Shown: in pieces, positions 1 to 6,073 of the stretch
Position numbering within the stretch: position 1 is the stretch's first letter
Layout of the letters: each line of letters starts with the position of its first letter
Assembly (NCBI GenBank): GCA_005881085.1
Contig: VBGU01000011.1
Coordinates: 1-10,498, forward strand
DNA length: 10,498 bases
Origin: Chloroflexota bacterium
GTDB taxonomy: Bacteria; Chloroflexota; Limnocylindria; P2-11E
Direction: 5' to 3'
The notes under the pieces: model-generated
Databases searched by the model: none
What the model was told of the DNA's origin: nothing
The model's input: the letters and a program-made list of their open reading frames with translations, nothing else
Program-made: the position numbers and the translations under genes

Positions 1-1144
1 CGGCGACGATAAAGACGAACGCCGGTCCCTGGCTCTGGGCCAGAAAAGCCGCGCCGATCGGGGCGATGGGTGCGAGCAATGTTCCACCGAAGTAGTCCAC
101 GCTCGTGACACGGCCCAGGAGGCGTCGAGGTACGTGAACCTGGAGCGCCGTGACCCAGAGGACCCCGAAGCACGCGAAGCTCAGGCCATTGATCGCGCTC
201 GCTAGGAGGGCGCCGGGCACCGTAGGCACGAGCCCGTAAATGAAGAACGAGACGCCCATAAGCGCGCCGAGGAGGTACATCGCGACGCCACTTCGCCGGA
301 TGCGGACCTGCGCGATCGCTGTGGCGCCGATCGCCTCTCCCACGCCGACCCCCGCGCTGATGATCCCGTACGTCACCGCGCCGCCGCCGAGGACCGTCGT
401 CACAAGGAGCGGGAGCGCCACGGCGATCGCGCCTATGAACGCGGCCACGATCAAGGACCAGCCAAAGATCGTGACCCAGAGCCACTGCACCGAGAAGACG
501 AACGCGAACCCTTCGCGTATCTCTCCCGGGATCGACCGCCGCGCCTCGCTGACGAGTGGGCGCGCGCGCGTGAGGGCGACCGCTCCGGCGGAGAGGAAGA
601 ACGTGACCGCGTTGAAGGCGAAAGCCGCGGCGGGGCCGGCGGTCGCGACGAGGAGGCCGCCGACGATCGGGCCGCCGACACGCGCGCTCTGACGGGAAAG
701 ACCCTGGACCGCGTTGCCCGCGACGAGGATCTCGTCGGGCACGAGCTCGGGGATGATCGCGCCGAGCGCAGGGACGCTGAAGGCGCTCGCCGCACCGAAG
801 CACGCGGCGGCAACGTAGAGGTGCCACATCTGAAGGGCGCCCGCGAATCCCAGGATCGCCATGCTGCCGACGGTGACACCGCTGGCGAGCTCCGTGGTGA
901 TGATCAGGGTCCGGCGAGGGACGCGATCGGCCACCGCGCCGCCGATCAATAGGAACACGAGGCTCGCTCCCGTGAAGGCCGAAACGAACGCGCCGAGCTC
1001 GAAGGCGGAACCGCCGAGCTGCAGCACCTGGAACGGGAATGCGATGTTCGAGACGAAGGACCCGAGCAACGTCAGGGTCTGCCCGGTCCACAGCAATCGG
1101 AAGTCGCGGTGGCGAAGCGGCTCGACGATACGGGGAAGACGCAC
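1..1144 (-). CDS. Major facilitator superfamily transporter, C-terminus cut by window edge
   Basis: This is an integral inner-membrane secondary transporter, probably an exporter of the EntS-like/MFS_3 kind; the substrate is unknown. About 381 codons are visible and the frame stays open to the left edge, so perhaps 20-50 residues are missing from a family of roughly 400-430. The protein begins with the cytosolic stretch RLPRIVEPLRHRDFRLLWTG, typical of this subgroup, followed by hydrophobic helices. The loop between helices 2 and 3 carries the MFS signature GGAVADRVPRR (about residues 68-78). A long hydrophilic loop with LVSEARRSIPGEIREGF marks the middle of the protein, between helices 6 and 7. 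The start is GTG at 1142-1144, which overlaps the TAG stop of the upstream DUF1275 gene by one base (TAGTG), and no Shine-Dalgarno sequence is visible, so translational coupling is likely. It is the last visible gene of the minus-strand run. Confidence 0.9.
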   Translation of the reverse strand, partial: MRLPRIVEPLRHRDFRLLWTGQTLTLLGSFVSNIAFPFQVLQLGGSAFELGAFVSAFTGASLVFLLIGGAVADRVPRRTLIITTELASGVTVGSMAILGFAGALQMWHLYVAAACFGAASAFSVPALGAIIPELVPDEILVAGNAVQGLSRQSARVGGPIVGGLLVATAGPAAAFAFNAVTFFLSAGAVALTRARPLVSEARRSIPGEIREGFAFVFSVQWLWVTIFGWSLIVAAFIGAIAVALPLLVTTVLGGGAVTYGIISAGVGVGEAIGATAIAQVRIRRSGVAMYLLGALMGVSFFIYGLVPTVPGALLASAINGLSFACFGVLWVTALQVHVPRRLLGRVTSVDYFGGTLLAPIAPIGAAFLAQSQGPAFVFIVA

Positions 1145-1800
1145 TAGCGAAATCGTGTCGCCGCGACGAGCACGACTCCGCCGACCACCGCGAGCGGGAT
1201 AGCCGGCGCGAGCACGGGCACGGTGGTCAGCGCGAATGCGCCGGCCACCGCACCGAGCGCGAGCGCGACGACGATCGAGGCGCGACGCCGGAGATCGCCG
1301 CTGACCGCGCCGAGAGCGCTCAGCTCGCTCAGAAGACCGGTGAGCGTCCCGGTGACGTACGTGGTCGACATACCCGGCGCGAGCGCTCGAGCGGTTGCGG
1401 CTTGAATGCCCATCGCCACGCCGGAGAACGCGATGAGCGTCGCCGCGCCGATGCCGTCGGGGTGCGCTCCGGTGAGGAGCCAGCCGATGAGGAATGCGGC
1501 TTGAAGTACCCACTCGAGCGCGAGGGCGCGCGTCACGTTCGGCGACCAGTGCGTCTCGATGGCGACCGCGCCGACGATCCGCGCACCGGCGACGACGCCG
1601 GCGCCGTACGCGACCAGCGCAACGATGGAGCGCAGCGCATTCCCGAACGCGCCCTGTCCGACCGCGAGCCCCAACAGGACGATGTTGCCGGTCATCACCG
1701 CCGTGAACACATCGAGGCGAAGGAGCGCGACCGCGTCGACCGAACCCGCGGCGAAGGTCAGCGCGACAAGGAGGAGGTCGCGACGTCGGAGCTCGCGCAT
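1144..1800 (-). CDS. YoaK/DUF1275 family membrane protein
   Basis: This 218-residue polytopic membrane protein has about six hydrophobic segments and belongs to the YoaK/DUF1275 family (PF06912), whose biochemical role is not established. The family hallmark is clear near the N-terminus: AGSVDAVALLRLDVFTAVMT followed directly by GNIVLLG (about residues 18-44). A second conserved block, GIQAATARALAPGMSTTYVT then GTLTGL, lies at about residues 131-156. The full length matches the family. The ATG at 1798-1800 sits three bases after the TGA of the HAD hydrolase gene, and the stop overlaps the start of the MFS gene by one base, so the three are almost certainly co-transcribed. No good ribosome binding site precedes the ATG, which suggests reinitiation after the upstream gene. 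Its link to the HAD and MFS proteins is positional only. Confidence 0.93.
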   Translation of the reverse strand: MRELRRRDLLLVALTFAAGSVDAVALLRLDVFTAVMTGNIVLLGLAVGQGAFGNALRSIVALVAYGAGVVAGARIVGAVAIETHWSPNVTRALALEWVLQAAFLIGWLLTGAHPDGIGAATLIAFSGVAMGIQAATARALAPGMSTTYVTGTLTGLLSELSALGAVSGDLRRRASIVVALALGAVAGAFALTTVPVLAPAIPLAVVGGVVLVAATRFR

Positions 1801-1803
1801 GTG

Positions 1804-2469
1804 TCAGCCGGCCGCGAGCTCGCCGATGACGTCGGGAAGCGACGAGAGGTCGCGAAGGACGCGGGTCGGCGCGGTTTCGAGGGTCTCGCCGTGCCTGTCG
1901 ATGAAGACCGTCCGGAATCCGAGTGCCGCCGCCGGCCGCATGTCGTGGAACTGGCTCGCGCCGACATGCACGGTCCGCTCGGTTGAGGCGCCGGTGCGTT
2001 CGAGGAAACGGCGCCAGTGCCCGGTCGCCGGCTTGTAGCTGTGAGAATCCTCGGCGGTGATCGCGAGGTCGGGCCGGATGCCGAGGCGGCCGATCGAGAG
2101 CTCGAGGAGATCCCGGTCGACGTTCGAGAGGATCGCGATGTACCGACCTTGATCGACGAGAGCACGGAGCGCGGCGCGGACCTCGGGGAAAGGCCGCCAG
2201 TCGGCCAGCGATGACGGCAGCGGCGAGGGCTTGTCATCCGGGATCGGCGCGTCGAGTGAGCGAAGGACGCGGCGGCCGACGCGATCGAGCACGTCCTTAT
2301 AGAGATGAAAGCCCTCGGCTTCGAACTGGGCTTCCATCGAGATGTACCACTCGGCGAGCGACCGGCGGTCGGTCCCTTGGGGCAACAACGGGAGGAGCGC
2401 GTCGGTGATCCCCCGCTCCCAGTCGATGAGTGTCCCGTAGCAGTCGAACGTCACCCACTCCACCGACAT
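1804..2469 (-). CDS. HAD superfamily hydrolase, haloacid dehalogenase type II-like
   Basis: This is a soluble 221-residue HAD-fold hydrolase, close to the usual 220-240 residues. Motif I is FDCYGTLIDW, with the nucleophile Asp at residue 9 and Tyr at D+2. The D-x-Y form is typical of 2-haloacid dehalogenase-type members, whereas HAD phosphatases usually have Asp at D+2. Motif II is ILSN (Ser115), motif III the Lys in SHSYKP (Lys146), and motif IV HVGASQFHD (Asp176), followed by RPAAALGFRTVFIDR. Residues 20-100 form the helical cap. By motif alignment to the Pseudomonas L-2-haloacid dehalogenase, the Ser-x-Asn of its motif IV reads Ala-x-Gln here, and I cannot find a convincing halide-binding Arg in the cap. 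The true substrate is therefore open; it may be a promiscuous phosphatase or dehalogenase. It lies seven bases after the unknown 205-residue gene and three before the DUF1275 gene. Confidence 0.9.
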   Translation of the reverse strand: MSVEWVTFDCYGTLIDWERGITDALLPLLPQGTDRRSLAEWYISMEAQFEAEGFHLYKDVLDRVGRRVLRSLDAPIPDDKPSPLPSSLADWRPFPEVRAALRALVDQGRYIAILSNVDRDLLELSIGRLGIRPDLAITAEDSHSYKPATGHWRRFLERTGASTERTVHVGASQFHDMRPAAALGFRTVFIDRHGETLETAPTRVLRDLSSLPDVIGELAAG

Positions 2470-2476
2470 TGCGAGG

Positions 2477-3094
2477 CTAATGGAGGTGCGGCAGGATGGA
2501 AGTCGTGAAGTACGCGCTGTCCTCGAAGGAAGCGAGCGCGTCGCGCGTCGGCGTCGGCGCGGCGGCGTGGCGCTCGGAATTGGAGCGCGCGGCGATCCGC
2601 TTCAGCACCGGCGATGGATCGAGATGCGCGGCACGCGCGCTCAGATACAGATCGCCAAGGGCCATGAGCCAGTCGCGGTAGTCGCGCCGCTGATCGTCAA
2701 TTGACGCGGCCGCGACCCCACGCTCGAGCCACTCCGGCCGTCCGCCCTGCTTCAGGATGCGCGACGCGTACGCGAGGTAGTCGTCCAGAAGAAGGTGCGC
2801 CTCGCGCTCGTGAACGATGTCGCGGATGATCGCGCAGCGCGGCGGATCGGACCGCGCGTAGAGGTCGCATATCTCGTCGAAGACGGCGAAGACCTCGTCG
2901 CGCGGGCCGAGCCCGAGTCCCGCCGCCGCGTTCGCGGCCTGCGGTAAGCGCGCCATGAGGTTCGAGAGCTTCCCTTTCTTCGGTCCGAACGCGGCGTCGA
3001 ACGCGCGATCTCGCTGCTCTCGCCACATCCGAATCGGCGCGTCGAGCCGTTCGAGCCGCTCCCTAAGCTCCTCGAGCGACGGCCCGTCGATCAT
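2477..3094 (-). CDS. Hypothetical protein coupled to coaBC
   Basis: I do not recognise this 205-residue protein. It looks soluble, charged and mostly alpha-helical, with no signal peptide or membrane segment. The N-terminus (residues 6-33) is a heptad-like charged helix rich in Leu, Arg and Glu. A basic patch, FGPKKGKLSNLMARLP, follows at 36-51. The middle (66-112) is a run of helices containing DEICDLYARSDPPRCAIIRD and HEREAHLLLDDYLAYASRIL. A Trp/Asp-rich helix (DDQRRDYRDWLMALGDLYLS, 133-152) comes next, and the C-terminus ends in a low-complexity Ala/Ser/Thr tail with SAYFTTSILPHLH. Two Cys (76, 87) and several His are present but form no metal motif I can name. The ATG at 3092-3094 overlaps the coaBC stop in an ATGA arrangement, so its translation is probably coupled to coaBC. 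Coding bias resembles the neighbours, and antisense frames have no family matches. A role in CoA metabolism is suggested only by position. Confidence 0.82.
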   Translation of the reverse strand: MIDGPSLEELRERLERLDAPIRMWREQRDRAFDAAFGPKKGKLSNLMARLPQAANAAAGLGLGPRDEVFAVFDEICDLYARSDPPRCAIIRDIVHEREAHLLLDDYLAYASRILKQGGRPEWLERGVAAASIDDQRRDYRDWLMALGDLYLSARAAHLDPSPVLKRIAARSNSERHAAAPTPTRDALASFEDSAYFTTSILPHLH

Positions 3095-4314
3095 CGCGCC
3101 AAGCGTTCCGCGAGCTTTTCGACGAGGCGCCGCGCGACCTCGGTCTTCTTCAAAAGGGGCAGCTGCTCCACGCCATCCGCGCTGACGAACGCGACCTGGT
3201 CGTCGTCTGAGCCGAACCCCGACTGTGGAGCCGCGACGTCGTTTGCGACGACGAGGTCGAGCTTCTTATCCCTGAGCATCCGGCTGGCCTCGGCGGTCGC
3301 GTCGCCGGTCTCCGCCTTGAACCCGATGACGATCGTGCCGGGCCGGCGCGACGCGACGATCGCCTTGAGCAGGTCCGGATTCTCGATCAGCCGAATCTTC
3401 ATCTCGTTGCCGAGGTCTTTCTTCTTCATCTTCTTCGTTGCGCGCTCGATCGGTCGGTAGTCGGCGACCGCGGCCGCCATGATCACGGCGTCCGCGCGGG
3501 GTAGGTGCGCGAGGATCGCGTCCTTCATGTCGTCTGCACTCTCGACAGGAAAGGTGCGCACGCCAGCGGGGGCGACGAGGGCGGTCGGACCCGTGATGAG
3601 AGTCACGTCCGCGCCGGCGTCGCGCGCGGCGGCCGCGATCGCATACCCCATCTTGCCGCTCGAGCGATTCGAGATGAACCGAACCGGATCTACCGCCTCG
3701 AGCGTGGGACCGGCAGTGACTACGACCGAGCGCCCCGCGAGTCCCTGGGACAGGCCGAGCGCGTCGTCGATCTCGGCCTCGATGCGCTCCAGCGAGGCGA
3801 GACGCCCCGGGCCGATGTCGCCGGAGGCAAGTGGCCCCGTCTCCGGGTCGATCACGCGAACGCCGCGCGCCCGGAGAGCGGCGACGTTCGCCTGCGTCGC
3901 GGCGTGCTGCCACATGTGCGTTTCCATCGCCGGCGCGACGATGACCGGCGCGGACGTCGCGAGCACCGTCGTGGCGATCAGGTCGTCGGAGAACCCGTGC
4001 GCGAGCCGCGCGAGGACGTGCGCGGTTGCGGGCGCGACGACCACGACGTCGGCCTGGCGGCCCATGGCGACGTGACCCGCGGAGCGCTCGTCCTGCATCG
4101 TGAACATCTCGATCTCGACCGGCCGATGCGTAAGGGCCTGAAACGTGAGCGGAGTGACGAACTCGGCCGCGCTCTTCGTCATGACCACCTGGACCGTCGC
4201 GCCCGCCTGCACCATCCGACGGGCGAGCTCGACCATCTTGTAGACCGCGATCGAGCCGGTCACCGCGAGCACGACGAAGCGGCCGCTGACGCGCGTCAAG
4301 CGTTCAACTCCCAC
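3091..4314 (-). CDS. coaBC: Bifunctional phosphopantothenoylcysteine decarboxylase/phosphopantothenate--cysteine ligase
   Basis: CoaBC (Dfp) joins cysteine to 4'-phosphopantothenate using CTP (CoaB) and decarboxylates the product to 4'-phosphopantetheine with FMN (CoaC). The frame is 407 residues, normal for the fusion. The CoaC domain (1-190) shows VTGSIAVYK, the catalytic-type His81 in AGHVAMGRQAD, APATAH in the PASANT position and APAMETHMW in the PXMNXXMW position. The CoaB domain (195-407) shows VVTAGPTLEAVDPVRFISNR then SSGKMG (199-223), AAAVADYRP (280-288), the Lys cluster KKMKKK (294-299) and GFKAET (331-336). Two expected CoaC residues differ: the Asn of PXMNXXMW is Glu131, and the Cys of the substrate flap (ACGDIGPGRM in E. 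coli) is Ser164. The frame's first start is GTG at 4314, inside the end of coaX (19-base overlap); a TTG at 4297-4299 preceded by GGGAG is a strong alternative, giving 402 residues. The stop overlaps the next gene by ATGA. Confidence 0.97.
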   Translation of the reverse strand: MGVERLTRVSGRFVVLAVTGSIAVYKMVELARRMVQAGATVQVVMTKSAAEFVTPLTFQALTHRPVEIEMFTMQDERSAGHVAMGRQADVVVVAPATAHVLARLAHGFSDDLIATTVLATSAPVIVAPAMETHMWQHAATQANVAALRARGVRVIDPETGPLASGDIGPGRLASLERIEAEIDDALGLSQGLAGRSVVVTAGPTLEAVDPVRFISNRSSGKMGYAIAAAARDAGADVTLITGPTALVAPAGVRTFPVESADDMKDAILAHLPRADAVIMAAAVADYRPIERATKKMKKKDLGNEMKIRLIENPDLLKAIVASRRPGTIVIGFKAETGDATAEASRMLRDKKLDLVVANDVAAPQSGFGSDDDQVAFVSADGVEQLPLLKKTEVARRLVEKLAERLAR

Positions 4315-5069
4315 AAGAGGCGCAGGCCCTCGAGGGTCAAGTCCTCGTCGACCAGCTCGATTCCCTTGGCGAGCGGCGCGATCGTCGCGGCGAGACCGCC
4401 CGTCGCAAGGACGCGCGGGGTCACGGGACCCAGCTCAGCGATGAGCCGCACGAGCAGACCCTCGACGAGTCCGACGTAGCCAAAGACGATCCCCGAGCGC
4501 AGGCAGTCGGCGGTGTTCTTCCCGATCGCATTCGCCGGCGGGGTGAGCGGAACGCGGAACAGGCGGGCGGCGCGCCCGAACAGCGACTCGGCGGAGACTT
4601 CAAGCCCCGGCGCGAACGCGCCTCCGAGAAAGTCGCCCTCGGCGCTCACAACGTCGAAGTTCGTGGTGGTACCGAAGTCCACGACGATCACCGGGCCGCC
4701 GTACCGGCGGTGCGCGGCGAGTGTGTTCGCGATGCGATCCGCGCCGACCTCCGAAGGGTTGTCGACACGCAGGCGAACGCCGGTCTTCACGCCGGGACCG
4801 ATAACGAGCGCGGGGCGGTCGAGGTACCGCTCCGCGAGCCGGGTGAACGACGCGGTGAGCGGCGGCACCACCGAGCCGAGCACGAGTGCATCGACGTCCT
4901 CGAGCGAGAGATCCTCGCGACCGAGAAGCGCATCGACCATCACCGCGAGCTCGTCCTCGGTCTGGTCGGCGCGCGTCGCGGTCCGCCACGTCGAGACGAG
5001 CGTCGTTCCGTCGTACGCGCCGAGGACGACGTTCGTGTTCCCGACATCCGCGGCGAGCAGCGTGGTCAA
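4296..5069 (-). CDS. coaX: Type III pantothenate kinase
   Basis: CoaX phosphorylates pantothenate with ATP, the first committed step of coenzyme A synthesis, in the cytosol. The 257 residues match the family length. The ASKHA-fold motifs are all present: DVGNTNVVLGAYDG with phosphate-loop Asp8, GADRIAN (109-115) with the conserved Asp111 expected to act as catalytic base, and VVDFGTTTNFDVV (129-141), followed by GGAFAPGLEVSAESLFGRAA (149-168). Type III kinases need a monovalent cation and are generally not feedback-inhibited by CoA; this is family knowledge, not visible here. The start is TTG at 5067-5069, immediately after the TGA of coaD with no gap, and AAGGA lies four bases upstream (5074-5078). 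No other start codon sits near the expected N-terminus. It is co-transcribed between coaD and coaBC. Confidence 0.96.
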   Translation of the reverse strand: MTTLLAADVGNTNVVLGAYDGTTLVSTWRTATRADQTEDELAVMVDALLGREDLSLEDVDALVLGSVVPPLTASFTRLAERYLDRPALVIGPGVKTGVRLRVDNPSEVGADRIANTLAAHRRYGGPVIVVDFGTTTNFDVVSAEGDFLGGAFAPGLEVSAESLFGRAARLFRVPLTPPANAIGKNTADCLRSGIVFGYVGLVEGLLVRLIAELGPVTPRVLATGGLAATIAPLAKGIELVDEDLTLEGLRLLWELNA

Positions 5070-5588
5070 TCAGTCCTTCGCTTCCGTCGCGCCGGTGCGC
5101 ATGCCGCGCTTTCCCATCACCTTAAGGCGCTTCGCAACGTTTGCCGGGACGTATTTGTCGATCGGGGCGCCGAAGGCGGCGAGCTCCTTCACGCGCGATG
5201 CGGAGATGAAGAGGAATTCCGGCGCGGTCATGAGATAGACCATCTCTATCTCGGCGGCGAGAGAGCGGTTCATGTTCGCCATCTCGAACTCGAACTCGAA
5301 GTCGGAGAGCGCGCGGATCCCGCGGACGATAAAGCTCGCGCCGCAGGCGCGGGCGAACTCGACTTGCAGCCCGTCGAAGGCGCGGACCTCGACGTTTCGG
5401 TACTTCGCGCAGGCCTCGCGCATCAGCTCGATGCGCTCCTCCGCCGTGAACACGGTCTTCTTCGCGAGGTTGCGGCCAACACCGATGACGACGCGATCGA
5501 AGAGGCGCGCCGAGCGCTCCACGATGTCGACGTGCCCGTTTGTCGGCGGATCGAAGGAACCGGGGTAGATAGCGACGCGATCACTCAT
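5070..5588 (-). CDS. coaD: Pantetheine-phosphate adenylyltransferase
   Basis: CoaD transfers AMP from ATP to 4'-phosphopantetheine, giving dephospho-CoA and pyrophosphate; it is usually a hexameric cytosolic enzyme and a control point of the pathway. The nucleotidyltransferase signature is YPGSFDPPTNGHVDI, with the (T/H)xGH motif as TNGH at residues 16-19. VRGIRALSDFEFEFEMANMN (88-107) is the conserved substrate-binding block, and ISASRVKELAAFG (128-140) corresponds to the usual ISSS-x-VKE region, with Ala for one Ser. At 172 residues it is slightly longer than the usual 158-165 because of a charged tail (GKRGMRTGATEAKD). The ATG is preceded by a near-perfect AAGGAGGT (5600-5607), the strongest ribosome binding site in the window, which suggests that coaD opens its own translational unit after a 48-base gap. 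coaX abuts directly. Confidence 0.97.
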   Translation of the reverse strand: MSDRVAIYPGSFDPPTNGHVDIVERSARLFDRVVIGVGRNLAKKTVFTAEERIELMREACAKYRNVEVRAFDGLQVEFARACGASFIVRGIRALSDFEFEFEMANMNRSLAAEIEMVYLMTAPEFLFISASRVKELAAFGAPIDKYVPANVAKRLKVMGKRGMRTGATEAKD

Positions 5589-5599
5589 GCGGTCGCGAT

Positions 5600-5607
5600 A
5601 CCTCCTT
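5600..5607 (-). promoter_or_regulatory. Strong ribosome binding site of coaD
   Basis: On the minus strand AAGGAGGT lies 11 bases before the coaD ATG. It matches the anti-Shine-Dalgarno sequence almost fully, although the spacing is at the long end. Most other genes in this window lack such a site, so it stands out. Confidence 0.8.
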
Positions 5608-5619
5608 GGCGTGCACGCC
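5608..5619. repeat. Perfect 12-bp palindrome directly upstream of the coaD ribosome binding site
   Basis: GGCGTGCACGCC reads the same on both strands and abuts the AAGGAGGT of coaD with no base between. It lies in the 48-base gap between the cyclic-nucleotide-binding gene and coaD, the largest minus-strand gap in the window. It could be an operator half-covering the ribosome binding site, but in GC-rich DNA a 12-bp palindrome can also arise by chance. No loop is available, so it is a poor RNA hairpin. Confidence 0.4.
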
Positions 5620-5636
5620 GCGCGCGCAGGGTAACG

Positions 5637-6053
5637 CTAGCCGGTGGGTAGCGGGGTGGCGGCGCGGAGGCGTTCCGTGACCGCGCGCAGGATCTTCACC
5701 GCGATCTCTCCGTTCTGGTGGAGCACGTCCCGGAACTGGCTGTGTCCGAGGACAAGACAGCGCATCGGCGTGGACGCTTTCACCGTGGCGGTCCGCGGTC
5801 CGTTATCGATGAGCGCGATCTCGCCGAAGAAATCGCCGGGGCCGAGAGTGCGCTTGCCCTGAATTGCGTCGACCTCGGCCTTGCCCTCGAGGATGACGAA
5901 GAAGTCGCCGCCGCTCTTGCCCTTCTCGGTGAGCACGCGTCCCGCCGGGATGTCGACCTCGTCGGCGCGCGAGGCGATGAAGGCGAGCTCTTTGTCGGAG
6001 CAGCTCCCAAAGAGCGGGACGGAACGCAGTCGATCGATGCGGGCGTCGGCCAC
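5637..6053 (-). CDS. Stand-alone cyclic nucleotide-binding domain protein
   Basis: This 138-residue protein consists of one CAP-type cyclic nucleotide-binding domain (cNMP_binding, PF00027) with N- and C-terminal helices and nothing else. CRP/FNR regulators run to about 210-240 residues with a helix-turn-helix, which is absent here. The fold is marked by SVPLFGSCSDKELAFIA (11-27), the beta-strand Gly pattern in GGDFFVILEGKAEV (48-61), and the phosphate-binding cassette GDFFGEIALIDNGPRTATV (73-91). The cassette has Glu78 and Arg87, the residues that hold the ribose and cyclic phosphate in CRP, so ligand binding looks possible. Thr follows the Arg. The start is GTG at 6051-6053, 20 bases after the hutI stop, with only a weak GAGGG upstream. 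With no output domain, it may act through a partner, or it may be a degenerate sensor. The second such protein is at 8719-9159. Confidence 0.9.
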   Translation of the reverse strand: MADARIDRLRSVPLFGSCSDKELAFIASRADEVDIPAGRVLTEKGKSGGDFFVILEGKAEVDAIQGKRTLGPGDFFGEIALIDNGPRTATVKASTPMRCLVLGHSQFRDVLHQNGEIAVKILRAVTERLRAATPLPTG

Positions 6054-6073
6054 GGCGCGGAGTTTAGCCCTCG

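Noticed and set aside
240..879. Open frames on both strands inside the first kilobase
   Set aside because: They are shadows of the MFS transporter, whose frame starts at GTG 1144 and continues to the left edge with the MFS signature motif.
1039..1986. A 315-codon plus-strand open frame opposite the DUF1275 and HAD genes
   Set aside because: Its product is Arg/Asp/Glu-rich low-complexity sequence without motifs, as expected for an antisense frame in GC-rich DNA, while the minus strand carries recognisable families.
3505..4479. A 324-codon plus-strand open frame opposite coaBC
   Set aside because: It is the mirror of coaBC codon bias and has no recognisable domain.
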